DNA of 64,000 nt from the NCBI GenBank assembly GCA_946406115.1, contig OX291543.1, positions 26,996,815-27,060,814 of the forward strand. The letters are read 5' to 3'. Source of the DNA: Apoda limacodes. Taxonomy: Eukaryota > Arthropoda > Insecta > Lepidoptera > Limacodidae. The notes under the pieces were generated by a model. It was given only the letters and a program-made list of their open reading frames with translations, searched no databases and was not told the DNA's origin. Below, piece by piece: positions 1-12,657 of this stretch. Made by a program: the position numbers and the translations under genes. Each line of letters opens with the position of its first letter. Positions within the stretch are counted from its first letter, which is position 1.

Positions 1-352
1 AAAATAGTGATTCCAGTATATAGTAACACGATAGTAATAGGAACAGGACCGTGTCCTTAGCAATGTCGAAGACACTGGCCATTTGCGAAGGAGTGTTTAT
101 CTTTGTTCCTTCCAGCATGATCGGCTTCTGCAACAATATACATTCATGAAAACAATTATAGAAATTACAAATAAAACTGATAGTTAAATAAAAGTTTTTA
201 TCTAAGTTTAGGTTTAGGTTAAGGTACCTACGAAAGTAAAGTATATGTTTTTGGCAAAGTATTTAAATTGTCGTCTTATTCTGCGAAGTGAAAATAGAGG
301 AAGATTTCTGAATTAGTACAACGATCACAATAGGTGGTGCGCCAGTTGTTTT
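1..352. other. AT-rich non-coding DNA
   Basis: No coding signal or recognisable gene was seen. The last ~25 bases (about 327-352) contain a variant of a phrase, AATAGGTGG(C/T)GCGCCAG, that recurs inverted at about 53075-53100 beside another copy of the repeat that begins at 353. It may therefore belong to that repeat. Confidence 0.4.
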
Positions 353-643
353 AAAAAATCGGCCAAGTGCGAGTTGGACTCGCGCACGAACTGTTCCGTA
401 CCATTATCTATAAAAACGGCAAAAAAAAATCACGATTGTTGTATGGCCTCCCTTTAATATTTTTTTTCTGTGTTTTGGCATTTCTTGTTATAGCAGCAAC
501 AGAAATACATCTTATTTGAACATTTCAACTGTCTAACTATCACGGTTCATGAGATACAGCCTGGTGACAGACGGACGGACGGGCAGCGAAGTCTTAGTAA
601 TAGGGCTCCGCTAATTATCCTTTGGGTACGGAACCCTAAAAAC
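353..643 (+). mobile_element. (GTCY)n-carrying miniature inverted-repeat element
   Basis: The element runs from a GGCCAAGTGCGAGT..GGACTCGCG start through a body containing TATCACGGTTCATGAGATAC and a short GACGGACGGACGG run to a TTTGGGTACGGAACCCTAAAA end. The same sequence recurs inverted at 40983-41262 and 53325-53500, which shows it is dispersed. Small elements with hitch-hiking GTCY tetranucleotides are an established lepidopteran MITE class. No coding capacity is present. Exact target-site duplications were not resolved. Confidence 0.75.
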
Positions 644-3600
644 AACGCTCACCGGGTCAGTTAGTATCGGATAGAAATGTGTTTAAATTGCATCTTAATA
701 AAAACTATAATTTATTAATGTTATCTATTTGATTTGTCTAGGTACAACCTACATCGATTCTAAGTATTTACTTAGGTATATATAGTTATATTCAAAAAGC
801 TTAGAACGCTTGGTAGTACGTAATAGATGCCTGGTAGGTACCTCGGTAGGTACATGTTGTGTGTACCTACTAAACTATAATTTAGTAGAACGTCAGATAA
901 TAACTGTGTATAACATACGCACTTGGTTCAAGGCAATGGTGGCGTGTTGCAATAACTGAAGTCTCGTAAGGAACGTAAATACGTGCTGATATTTAAATTA
1001 CTTTAACATAGCAGTTTAGCACAAAAATCTATGCTCCTTGCTCCACATGAAAATGTCTGATGTATTTTGACTACATTGTTGGATTGAAATCAAAATGTAC
1101 CAAATGCATTGTTGAATTGTCATATCGCAGCGCTTCACTGCTCGATGTTCTCAAATACACAACATTAATTTTAGTAACTTAAATCTATCACATCCATGAT
1201 GGTATCATGCATCAATGTTGAGACCTATACACCCTTAGGTGTAAATATTAGATTTAGCCAACAATTAGATTTATTAGACTGCTCCAACACCCCATTTATG
1301 TGATTACCCGCATTCAGTCTTCTTTAAACACCACTCTCATGCTTCCTGGCTATTGTGAATACATAATCGAGCACTTGTTAATCTTTCTTTCTGAAATTAT
1401 CACTCCTTTCAAAAACCATAACTCTCGCCTTTTTTGTGTTTATTTTATATACTTTCCTTTTAAAAACTCTGTAATATAATTATTCTGTAGTAATATAATT
1501 TGTAACCATTACTGGGACTCCTCTTTTATCGATGCAAGGATGGGGGCCAATTCACAAACTCATTCGCTATTTAATTATCATCATAAGATCGATATTATTT
1601 TATTGACGGATCCTTAAACCATGCATAAAATGATCTGGAATTTTTATCATCTTGAATACCCTTCGCAGTATACGTTTGTTATCGAGATAGTTATAACGAG
1701 TTGAATAAGAAGACTGGTCATTTGCATTGATAGAGAAAACATTAAAAATTAACGCATTAATTCCTAAACCACGTTAGGTATTAGCTTCATCGGCGCTGGC
1801 CAGAAATGATGAGTTACGAAAAGCTCCTATTGAATTAATGGTAAGTATCTTAACAGTTGAATAAAATTCAGTCTTTCACCAACCACTTTAGTCTCGCGTG
1901 ATGGGTGTCGATTTCATCGCTCCAACACCATTTCTGATAATGTGTATGTGAACTAAGATCGCTTTGTTTAAAATCATGAGTCGTTAATCACCAGCTTTAG
2001 CAAAACCAGGGACACAACAGTTTTGCCAGTTCTTAACAAACTATAAGTAGTAACTTAAAATTTGCCACGATTCCTTTTAAACGGCGCCAAATAAAGCTGT
2101 AAATAATTCTAAAATTTCTTTTTAGATATTTCGCCGGATCTATAAAGAAATTTCGTTTAAAGTTAGAATAGACCATTATTACGTCCAGTAGTTACAAATA
2201 AATCGCACAGTATTTATTAGGGTCAACACACACTTCTAAATAACGTACCTAAAGCAGTGTGGGTGTGTCTAGTTCTAGTTTAATACGAAAAGGGACATTC
2301 TATAGCGCATTATAAAGTGGTTCGCCACTAGAATAATAATTTTAAGCCGTGTTGCAATCTAGCTGACTTAATATAATACAATTCTAGCAAGGAACTAGCT
2401 GGGTGATAAACCACATACCAAGATAAAAAATAAAGTCATGTTTCTTTAAAATGGAAAGCGTGGAGTTGAAGGTTTCGTTGTCTTGAATTTAGAAATAAAA
2501 TACATTAACCTTGGAAGCAAAGAGAAGCGAACAGTGTACTGTGGATTCTCTTTCCCAACAGTTAAGTATAATTTTGTTATAGCATCAAAATAAAAAGTTG
2601 TGTTGATAATATTTTAACTACTAGATGTACTTAGATTCAACAAGGCCGTAGAGACGTATAAAGAGCCGCTGTCGGTAGTCAAATTAGTTTTATATGACTT
2701 AAATGTTTTTAACAAACAGTGTTTATTCTGTCTGCTAAGCAATCTAGTTTTCTAACTTATTATGGATGTGGCTCTTTGGTAATCTGCTTTATGTAAAAGG
2801 AAATAGATGTTACATTATCGATCGGGTAAGTCAATTGACATATTCTCTATAGTTAATATGAATTCGGTTCAATTGCTCAACCGATTTTGATGACATCTAC
2901 TTTATAAAGGTCAACAATGAGTAGAATAAGGGCTTTAAAAAGATAGAAATTCGGTAGATTTTACTTGATTATTAATGAGTACTATGATTTGCTATCAATT
3001 GTAGCGTAATAGATCCGTCAGTAGATCAAATGTTATGTTATACAAAAATGTATATATTTGTATTGATGGCCAATTCTTTCCATAATCTAATTGAAGACTT
3101 AAAAAAGTGTCACTGGGTACCTCAGTTTCATTCTTGTAAAAGATTTAATTGATGTAACAGCTTATGTACTACATTTAAATTCAAACAAGTTTTAAAAATT
3201 AAGTAAGGTACATTTTACAACGACTTGACATTTCAGATTTATTAGATCGACTTTCTAAAGTCTCAAAAGACATTTGCTCTCTGCCTAGTAATTATCACCC
3301 GGTAAAGTCGATTTTCGACCCGTTTCGGAACGGGGGTTTGACATTTAATTTTTACACTGAGAGAAGTAAATTTCAACCGTTTCTATGGGAGTGTAAATAA
3401 TTCAACTAAACTTGTAAATAAGTCTACTGTCGTACTGTACGGATGCCGGACAACAAAACCATATCATAGCATACATATTCGTAAATGTTTCGTTCATTCT
3501 TGATTCCGAGGAAATTTATACCTAATCGGGGGAATAAAATCTCTCAACATCTCAATTCGACAGAACTAAATTGATTATGAAAAAAATAATTGAATTAATA

Positions 3601-4407
3601 TGCAAATGAATGTATGAATGCATATCAGTTTAAAAGTTGAGTTAGATTTCGTTATTTGTAACTAATATATTCAATTTCACAGTCTTTCTCACAAAATTAT
3701 ACTCTTGGTCAACGAATACGAGACACTCAATGACGAAAAACGACGAAAACAGGGTCACAGACTTTTCTTGTAACACGCTTAAAATGTGTTTTCAGCTTCA
3801 AAATCCGCCTTTATTAGAGTGGCAATATTGTTTAAATCACATTACTTCCAGAAACATATATGACAAGTAAATAGTTTTTGGGAACATTAATTTATTTAAT
3901 TTAATTATAACTTAATAATTAATTAATTAATTTATTATATTTTATTAAAAATTTGTATGACAAGACTTTTAAATTTTAAAGATGTTGAGTTTTGTGTTTA
4001 GGTACATATGGGACTTGTTCCTGTTAATAAAATAGGTACCTGCTTTTATCAATCACGGTTTTTTTATAATCTTTCGCAATTCCAGAACTAATTGAGATCG
4101 AGTAAGACTAGTTAATATTTGATCTGCTCCATTGTTGTTCTGCGCTGGTGGTATGTATACAAGCGAAGGCTTATTTTGAACAGTTTTCTCAAATAAGTAT
4201 ATAGGTACCTAGGTCTGAAAACACATTATAGCTCATGCTTACCGAATTTACAAACGCTAACTTGAAATGCACAGTAAAACTACTTAAGTAATTTCCTTTT
4301 TAGATCCAGATGGAGTACCAGCCTTTACCCTCAAAGTCTGCCTGTCTGCGTGGAAATATTGCAGATAATAGCCAGAGAGATCTTTTAAATTAAGTTTTTA
4401 GAACACA
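644..4407. other. AT-rich stretch with no gene seen
   Basis: No reading frame resembling a known protein was found in either strand. The stretch has scattered short AT palindromes, for example an AATT/TTAA-rich block at about 3890-3955. The rest looks like neutral intergenic or intronic DNA. Confidence 0.5.
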
Positions 4408-4877
4408 ACTTGAAGATCCAATGTCGCTTGTGCGTTTCGGATTCTTTACTAAGTATTTACAGCATACACAGCTCTTCTGTAAAACAAGATCGATGCTGGG
4501 ATCTAGGTGCAACCGCCCTGTGATGGTAGCAGTACTCCAAGTAAGGCCAAACGACTTGCCTCAAAGTACAGTATCGTTGACCCTGTTGAGAACACCAAGT
4601 TTCTTGGAGGAATTACTTTCAACCATCGCAATGCTCGCCACTTTAGAACCTAAATGGTCGCGTACAGTGCAAACTTCCTCCCGCGAATGCTTGGGTTGTG
4701 GAATGAGCTCCCTGCCAAGGTTTTCTCTAAGGACCACAGTACGGGGTTCTTCAAGAAAGAAGTTATTAGATTTTTGAAATGCCCCAGGTGTTGCAAGCGT
4801 CCATAGGCTACGGTGACTGCTTACCATCAGGTGGATCGTAAGCTCGTTTGCCACCTTAGTGGTATATAAAAAAAAGT
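4408..4877 (+). mobile_element. LINE 3'-end copy with inverted 5' part (twin-priming form)
   Basis: Bases 4612-4877 read in the plus direction and match the last ~280 bp of the long LINE copy at 27817-30150: the AKVFSKD-type C-terminal coding region, then the ACCATCAGG..TTTGCCACCTTAGTGGTAT tail and an A-run. Bases 4408-4611 match the same LINE on the minus strand, in the region encoding SKKLGVLNRA through the LWAG..GYQL segment, which lies upstream in the element. About 90 bp of the element is missing between the two parts. This order (outer end internal, 5' end at the junction) is what twin priming during target-primed reverse transcription gives. The copy is diverged and non-coding. Confidence 0.75.
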
Positions 4878-6284
4878 TAACCTTATCTTCCAACTTGTAA
4901 ACATTTAAAGTAAACAACTCACTGTGTCATGGAGAAAAGGCACTTTTGTTGACTTTGAGGCAGAGACCGCGTAGTAGATTAGCACTATGGACCAAGTTAC
5001 CACCGGTTTTTAGCAGTGGTAGTAAGGACGACTAGCAAAATTATCCAGACCAGACAACACAACTCAGAAGAGCTTGAAAACGTTAACCCAAAGTAATATT
5101 ATTAAAAACTAGGGGTAGTATTTAATTTGGCTGCTGAGGTTCATGTTTTGCTTCAAAAAAAATTTTTTATCACATGTATTAAAAAAAAAAGGTTGGTTCC
5201 TCTTAAACAGGTATTAAAGTTGCACTTTGAATCTGATTGATGAAAGATTATAGAGATCGATGAAGAACATTGTATGAACAAGTAACTAGCTGTATAATAA
5301 AACGCGTGAAATGTATTCTGCCTTGTAATTGTTTACTCAAATTCGCCACTTAATGAAATAAATAAAAGTACTTTTCTTATTTATAAGTTACATTTGTGTA
5401 GTTACAATAGTGATAAAAGTAGAGTGTATCACCCGGTCGCATAATTATTTTACCTCGTGCGCAGTTTCTTTTCTTTCGCTGTCCCTCGCTCCACTCTGGA
5501 TTCTACCTTAGAATCTGGATTCAAAATAGCGCCCTCGCTGTAAAAACATTATTTTGATACCTTGTGATACAATCTACTATTTTATATTTTTGTTTTACAG
5601 AGAAAAACAAATCAAGTCGTTATTAAATAAATATTACTGAAGATGTTTGCCTTAAGGCACCTGCACACTAGGACTAATAGTTACTTAAGTGATTCGGCTA
5701 AATTAATTAAAAACTTTCTACTACTAAGCTGCTTTTGGGAAATCATAGGCATATTGACAAATCTGGCATTGAATTTTCTAGCTAGCGGAGTTAGTTGGTT
5801 TCTCTTTAATTAATATAATTAAATTGATTAGTCTGTATAAGTTGAATTATTATTACCTATGTATAAAGAATATGCTTAATTGATTAGAGTTTTAAAATAA
5901 TTGTTTCAATGACAAATTATTAATTACACATTCCTATTTTTAAAAGACACACAAAATTATAAGTAGTGGAAAATAAATCTTGCTGTAACACATTATAACT
6001 AGCTTCTGAGAATAATTCACTTTATTGCAATATTTTTCAATTTCCACGTTTAAAATTCTCTAGCTTATTTTACCTCATCTTCGAATAACCAGGATAATGT
6101 CACAGAAAATTAATTTCTGAATTGGATCTTTTTGTATTTTTACCGTTGCTATAGTAAATTAATAAACATATTTATTAAAAATGCAATTTTACCTTTTTAT
6201 TTCCTTTGTATCTCAAATTCATTTAACAGAAGAAACAGAACGATAGATACGCTAAACTTAGAATGTTCCACTTCCGATTTTCAA

Positions 6285-6385
6285 TAGCGCATGGCGCGTG
6301 TTATCGCGCGCGGTGAGTCGAACCGAGACTGGCTCCGAGCGCATAGCTCGCTCCAGTCTTTACTTTCGACGCTTTCTCCGCTAAC
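6285..6385. other. CpG-rich patch with imperfect hairpin
   Basis: A run with several CGCG motifs (GTTATCGCGCGCGGTGAG) stands out in AT-rich DNA. It is followed by an imperfect stem formed by GACTGGCTCCGAGC and GCTCGCTCCAGTC. The GGTGAG could serve as a splice donor, so this could be a small promoter or exon end, but it could equally be part of a repeat. No coding support was found. Confidence 0.25.
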
Positions 6386-7924
6386 GGTAAATGGTAAATA
6401 ATATCTGATAGTAAGATCCAGTGGGTATTTAAATTAACAATCTTATCAGGTGTTCTATATCGTTAGCAGTTAGTTACACAGAAATTTTAAAACTAACTTA
6501 AGTAATATTTCGGTGTATCTACACTTTACCAAATACTTTTGTTTGATAAAGGAAAGTAGTTTTTTCTGTGCATGACCCATTTGGGTTGGACAAGGGCATG
6601 TAGCGTTGTTTGACGCAGGAAAAATTTAAATTTGCATTGCACTGTTTCAATCGGGACATTTAAATCTTATGTCGGGGCAGATAGCTCAATAACGGTGACA
6701 GTCACGGATAGCAACCCTAAGGCGAGGGCAAGATGAGGCGCTTGCCCACGGCTTGGCCGGCTTATACGACCTTGTAGTAGTGGCACTTCTCGAAATCTGT
6801 CAGTATTTTAGATTGATAACTTACTAAACAAAGAACGTATACCTAATGGCTTTAATTTACACAGACGAGCAAAAATAACTAGTCAATTAGATAAGTCAAA
6901 TTAGGATTTTACAAACACTTTTGAATGGTCAAAGTTATGAAATACTATTTTTTCAATTAAAACGACAATATTTCCTAAGCAAGGCATGATAGTTCTATGA
7001 AGTCGAAGAAACGTTGAAGCGTACCTATAGGTATTTAATCACTTATTTAGTTTTATGCGTAAAATAAAACACTTTTTAATATAATTTTTGTTCCATTAAG
7101 CTCTCTTTACTAGTTTATGAAATACCATCGTCTATGTAAGTCACAAGTTCATTTTGCTCGTTAGTGTAATACCAAAAATAAATATTAAAAATTTAATAAA
7201 TAGTAAGTTAATTAACAAGTTAGTAAAGAAAATTAAACCTTTAAATTTTCTGTTTTTTTGTCATTTAGGGGAGGCAAAGCAGTGGACTTCTTCGGGCTGA
7301 AACGAACGAATTTAAACATAAATAGGTAGTTAAAAATAATAATTACAAAGTAGTTTTATACAGTTCATTATCCATCATTGTTTAAACAAAGGGATTTTTG
7401 GTACCTACTCTAAATTTTTATTTTTTGTCCCACTCTAAATCAAAACTTGGCTACGCCTAATAGTCCAGTCAAATTAGATAATTAGATAACATTGATTGGT
7501 AGAGTTTTGAATTATTGTGTACATGTTCATTAAGACCTCCTGTTGTGCATACTAAAAGTCCCCATCGATACCTGTTGCGCCCGCGCCGCCATCTTGGAAA
7601 AATGGTACCCTTTTTCAGTTTTTTGCTTATATCTCGGCAATAATTATTAATACGATAAAATCGTGTTTACAAAAACTGTAACTTATTAAATTTCCTATAA
7701 AAAAGCTAAGTTTTTTTTTTTTGTATCTCTAACACTTTAGCTGCAATCCGACATTGAAAAGTTTTTTTTTTATAATTTTGCTATCGATATACAGTTTTTT
7801 TTCTGTTTTCTCCTAAAATGTTCATATATATCTTCAAAAACTTATTCCATGACACTACCTAGAAATAGAAAGACCGACAGAGATAATGAGAAAGAGAGAA
7901 GGGGAGAGATAATTCAGGGGCATA

Positions 7925-8130
7925 TGCATTATGCGACATGATGTGTATAGCAGGGCGGAGTCATCAGCCGATCATCATCGCGTCTAATTCCTATAAAAAC
8001 CACCTATCCTGAGTAGAACAAAGGTAAGAATCTCAACAGACTGATAAACAAACACAATTTTAACATTATGACTGCTACTAACTACGCTGTTAATGACAAA
8101 CATGGGCTAGACGTACTGCATACATAGTAT
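7925..8130 (+). promoter_or_regulatory. Possible TATA promoter of a decayed retroelement
   Basis: CCTATAAAAACC lies at about 7990, preceded by a moderately GC-rich segment and followed about 75 bp later by an ATG (8069) that opens only a 19-codon frame. The layout resembles the U3/R part of an LTR. No matching second LTR and no pol gene were found next to it, so the call is weak. Confidence 0.2.
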
Positions 8131-9433
8131 TTCTACAGAACAGAAGCCTAAGTTTGCGCTCCATGAACTTTGCTCTAACGCAATCTCTTGGTTATTATGT
8201 CCCTTGGACCTTGGTGTATACTAGGACAAATTTAAGAAAGCTCTTAAACTAATCAGCTTACCACAGCTAGATCTCATTTCTCTCATTACATCTCTAATAT
8301 TGATGTGATCATCGAATCTGTCACCCAACAATCACTCGCAAGCTACTATTAGCAAGTGCATAAAATAAAAACCAGTTAAGAGCGATCTCAGCGTATGTGG
8401 AACAGCTTATAAATGCAATAGCTTAAAAACCGTTGTGGAGTATTTAATGAACGCTGTCGCCACGTCGAAAAATGGAGCTCCTATAGGTATAAATGTGCTC
8501 CGTGAAATGTGTGATGCAGTGCCCCTGTTCTGTTACCCAAAATCCGAAATGACTTTGATGAAGAAGTCTATACCTAGTGTCTCTACCTTGCGGTCATGAT
8601 TGGTGTCTACTGGATTTGTGATAAGCAAGCATTACGACTCTAGGTTTTTTTTACGCAGTCTGCCTTTTAGTCGTCGTCACAGGGATTAATTTAGTCTTTA
8701 GTGTCCACTTCAATAGATTTATAGCTCCAGTAAATCTGGATGCAATGCTACATCCCTTCCATCGCGTTTTCGTGACTGCTTTCTCGATATTTTTGTAGAA
8801 GGAGTCTAGTCTTCTGCAGAGGGATAATTGTTACGTTGTCGTCGTGCGGCGTTGGGTTCCTTTATTAGTAACTCTATGTCCTTGAGCACCGGTGAACGCT
8901 TGTTTCGTTAACTTAGTGACTGGTAAGAGATTCGATGCCACGTCAGTTTGTCGTGAGATCTAATAAGAGAGGATGTGACCCAGTTGTTTTAAGCTAATGA
9001 GCTTTTAAGGGCGTTCTTTAATACGCCTTTGTCGGATAAGAGTCAGAGGGACATATAATAACGGGAAAAATTCTAAGCAAAATCCGTCTAGCTAGATACA
9101 GAAACCTTACGTTATGTGAAATCGCTTCGTCAAGTATTTCCAGCCTATCAATATTGGTAGTATTGCAGTACTATAAACGGTGCTTGGTAACTATATACAT
9201 TTACATACAAAGTCACGTAAATCGGAATACGTTGCCTAAGTCTTTATGGGAAGTGAGGCACACGGTCTACAAGACGATGATCAGCTGCTGGCTGGTCATG
9301 GCTTTTCGGTATTGATAGCCAGTCGCGGCTATTTCGTGGTACTTGGAAATAAAATTGCAAATTGTTAAATTGTAATTTATTATAATTAATATAAGGTTTA
9401 TTCTAACATCTTCTAAAAGCACTTGCTAAATTG

Positions 9434-10218
9434 CTACAAGCTTGCACTTATTTCACCGTTACCTAGTTTCATTTGCTGTTCCTTTATCATTTTGACATTT
9501 ATGGTACTAACTAGTTTACGGGTATTAATCTTTTGTTGGTCTTTGATCGCATTCAGTTCTGAATCCTCAAATAATACATTCAATACCTGCATTAGAGTAA
9601 CTTTTTTATTTTTTATGCACTCGTTATTAAGACAGGTGCCATCCCTCGACACTATTGGTGGTTCTGAGGCGTTTGCCATAAACACACCGAGTACTGATTA
9701 AATCAGCCTCTTTCAGCCTCGAAGTATGTCTTAAAAAATTCGCAATTTGAGTGTTTTTCCAGATTTTGTTTGAGGAACTCAATCTTTTCCAAAATGTATA
9801 ACCATCCGTTTCTTATCATTGTATTCGGAAGCAGTGGCAAAACTCCAGTCAGTGCAACGATTTTTTGGCTATAGCCTGCCTTTACACGGTTTAATTTTTT
9901 AACCTTACGCCACACAGTATTCGAGATGTGATAGTAAAATCCTTTGGTTACTATATTTAGGAATACTTCAGTAATTGCAGCTCGTGCCGCTAACACATAA
10001 TCTGATGTAAACTTATTCGGAATCCAATCTTGGATTTGTCTTTTGATGATTTCAAATAAAATAATGTATGATGACTTTGACATATCGGACATTAATGCAT
10101 AGATGATTGGTATAATATTTGTATTTAATTCTGAGCTATCAAATGTCACCATGAATGCTGACCTTTGGATACTCACCCTAAAAACTAAAACAATAAGGGG
10201 TCTCCATACAAGAAACAT
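9434..10218 (-). pseudogene. Broken MULE (Mutator-like) transposase
   Basis: The longest open part (9703-10218, 171 codons, minus strand) reads like the catalytic core of insect MULE transposases. It has a segment of the form PIIYALMSD..SSYIILFEIIKRQI, then a D/E-containing helix (AARAAITEVF) and the GFYYHISNTVWRKVK block, which corresponds to the conserved C..H-type GCFYHF..A.WRK motif, followed by LPLLP. Past the stop at 9703, in a different frame, bases 9636-9671 encode RTTNSVEGWH, matching the diagnostic C-terminal RTNN..EGWH motif of MULE transposases. Two stop codons then follow. The protein is therefore interrupted by at least one frameshift plus stops and lacks its N-terminal zinc finger. 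No terminal inverted repeats were located. This is a dead DNA-transposon fragment rather than a host gene. I am confident of the family because of the two motif blocks in the right order. Confidence 0.75.
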
Positions 10219-11447
10219 GTTTCCGCGTTAATCTAAATGACAGGATAAGATGCAGGTAGTGAGAAGTATTAAGAAATTTATGTTAAGGCATAAGGTTTGT
10301 AGAAATGATGAATAAAAAAAATTGAACAACAACAAAAGTTTTAAAAACACTGGCAGAATTTAATGAAGTAGAACAAGTGTGCAAGGATCGTAGCAAGTGG
10401 AAGTCTGCCGTAACTGACTACCCTTTCGGAAAACAAGCGTGATGTCATGTATGTTTTACTAGTGAAGTTTGCCCATGGAACGCTACTTGAGCTTAGATGA
10501 CCCCCTCCAAATCTAAGGCTGCGACCGCGCCTGATAGCAGATAGAATTAAAATATGAATGCTTCAGTAAGCAAGACTTGAACACTGTCGATTATACATGC
10601 ACACTTTCAGTTAACCAATAGTGTTTACCAAACGGGTTAACAAAAGAATATGTTACTCTTGCCATTAGCAGGCGCGTCAAGACAAAGCGTGCGACCTCGT
10701 CTAATGACCATTTTACTCAAGCTGCATACAAATTAGTTTATTATGGCCACATCCAGACAAACGTTGTTTTGCATCGCATCGTACATATGCAGAAATCAAT
10801 AGACCGTGGTGTAGCCTCTACACCATGATCAGATTTCTAATGATAAGTGAAGTGAGTATACAATATTTACTTTTGTATATCTATAAATTACTTTAAGATA
10901 TTATTTAGAAGTGGAATAAAGTATTACTAGAATCACTACATTACGATCACGTATCCGAAAATCCGCTCTCAAATTGCCTTCGCCGGAATACTCAATTTCT
11001 ATTTCTTCTCTAAAACGTACCTAGGTACTGTGCAATCCGTCTACTGTCTACTCCGTTGTACTTGGGAGAACGTTTTGGTTTTGTTGGGTGATCTGATCTT
11101 TGCTCTAGATTCTCTAGTATTTTTCAAAACTCGTTCACAGTCAAAGTCACGTTACTCATTTTACACTATGGAACACTTTAGCTTTAGACTTTTAACGCGC
11201 ACAAACTAAGTATATTTAAAAATCTAGTAATTGTAAAGCTATCTCATCGTGCGTGGTTTGTGTACCTAGGAGATCGTGGTATATTGGCCCTCTAGTAACA
11301 TTTACCATCATATATATTTTTATTATAATTAACTTTCTCTTGAATTGTTTAAAATAAGTTGACTAAAATGTCAAAGTACTTCTTCATTTGTTACCTCTAA
11401 AGAATACAATCTTTGAAGTGGTCTAAATTCCTTCTCTTTTGTTAGTT
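10219..11447. other. Non-coding stretch between two transposon remnants
   Basis: No reading frame was recognised. A perfect small hairpin occurs at about 10809-10828 (TGGTGTAG, three-base loop, CTACACCA). It may include decayed flanks of the neighbouring MULE or BEL/Pao remnants. Confidence 0.4.
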
Positions 11448-12365
11448 TTAATTTTTGCAACCCGGGTATGTATGACCATCAGCACCAGTAAATAACTCTA
11501 ATATCACAACTGATGGCCAGTGTACCCTTTTAGTATCACACTCTACTAAGACAATGTCACCAATTTTTATGTTATGCTGCGTGTCTTTGCCTTTGCCATA
11601 GATAGGTATTAGTAAGGCCAGATAGTCCGCCCTAAACCAATTCCTCAAGTCTTCTCTTAGTTTTTGTAGATACTCGTACTTTACTCTTGTTCAAGGCATT
11701 GCTATCTTTTTTATCCAGAACAATGACATCATTACGTGGTATGCTTTGTATGAAATGATTGGAGTAGGAGTCGTCAACGTTTGTTCTCCTGCCAGGTATG
11801 TCAACGGTCTGGAATTAAGTATGGCCTCGCAATCGGAGATAATCGTCTCTAATTTCACGTAATTTAATACCGCTTTGCCGAGCATACTTCTTAAAATTTC
11901 TTTAACTTATCCTAAAACTAGTTCCCACTATCCTCCCCACCAAACTGCTGACGGAGGGTTAAAAATCCATTTTAATGGTGGAATCTGTTTCAATTTAGAT
12001 TTTTTATAAAGATCATTGGCACTATAAATGATGCGTCCTAAAAATTTAATATGAACTTTAATTAAACAGTCTACATCTTTGTAAGTCGATACTTCATTTA
12101 GTCTAACTTTGTTGTCCTAATTAATTGCTGATTGGATTATCTTGAATAGTTCTTTCTTTCCACTCTCACATTCTTCTTATCTCAACTCCTTCATATATGT
12201 ACCAACGAAAAAGGCCAACGATCTTTTTCAAGTTTTAACCACCCGTGGGATTCAATTAATAATTTTGGGTAACGCCCTCTTGAAAGAAAATCTGCAGGAT
12301 TAAAAGTACCTGGTATACTATGCCTTATATTTTTTGAATTTGTTTGTATTTCGTTAATACGTTTT
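11448..12365 (-). pseudogene. BEL/Pao retrotransposon pol 3' part (integrase and C-terminal domain), broken
   Basis: Read on the minus strand from 12365 down, several landmarks of the BEL/Pao polyprotein appear in order. First is RHSIPGTFNPADFLSRG (about 12260-12345), the linker between RNase H and integrase. Next, at about 11920-11980, is KWIFNPPSAVWWGG followed by a stop, corresponding to the integrase W.F.PP..P.WGG.WE motif. Then come ISDCEAILNSRPLTYL (within 11691-11885), the integrase C-terminal E..LNSRPL motif, and finally IKIGDIVLVE..VHWPSVVILELFTGADG (11448-11648), the domain that follows integrase in BEL/Pao elements. The reading frame changes and stops occur between blocks, so the element is inactive. 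The integrase zinc-binding part and most of the catalytic core cannot be followed. The true 3' LTR should lie below 11448 but was not recognised. Confidence 0.8.
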
Positions 12366-12657
12366 TTTTCTTATTTACATACAAAACCTGCCCTCAAGCT
12401 AATAAATGTGCCTATCGGTAAATAGAGAGGGTGACTAGCTTATAACCCAATTTATAATTTACATTTAATGAAATAATTACACCGCCTTCAAAAACCCCCT
12501 AAACCCGGAAACGGACCCCTTGTCCGTCCTCTAACCCGTATGTCCTACTCGCGAAAAATCCCTTATCTAAATGTTTCTTGATAAAGTGTTGTTAATAAAT
12601 AATACGCAAACAATGATATCATGAATAATACTTATTACCATAGTTTTAGTAATTCCT

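Larger units (their letters stand above)
4878..9433. other. AT-rich stretch, no gene identified
   Basis: No reading frame here matches a family I recognise. Local features are a CpG-rich patch at about 6270-6380, a TATAAAA with upstream GC content at about 7990, and the 8140-9340 interval. That interval is less AT-rich than its surroundings and could be a decayed element, but its reading frames are closed and I cannot name it. Confidence 0.45.

Noticed and set aside
4421..4777. Open frame of 118 codons on the plus strand and an overlapping one on the minus strand
   Set aside because: Both run across the inverted LINE copy. Only short stretches match the LINE protein, so these are relics rather than genes.
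6285..6320. CpG patch with GGTGAG as a first exon
   Set aside because: It has no initiator or TATA at proper spacing and no downstream exon. It is kept only as a low-confidence feature.
9423..9701. Plus-strand frame of 92 codons
   Set aside because: It is antisense to the MULE transposase remnant and has no family resemblance.
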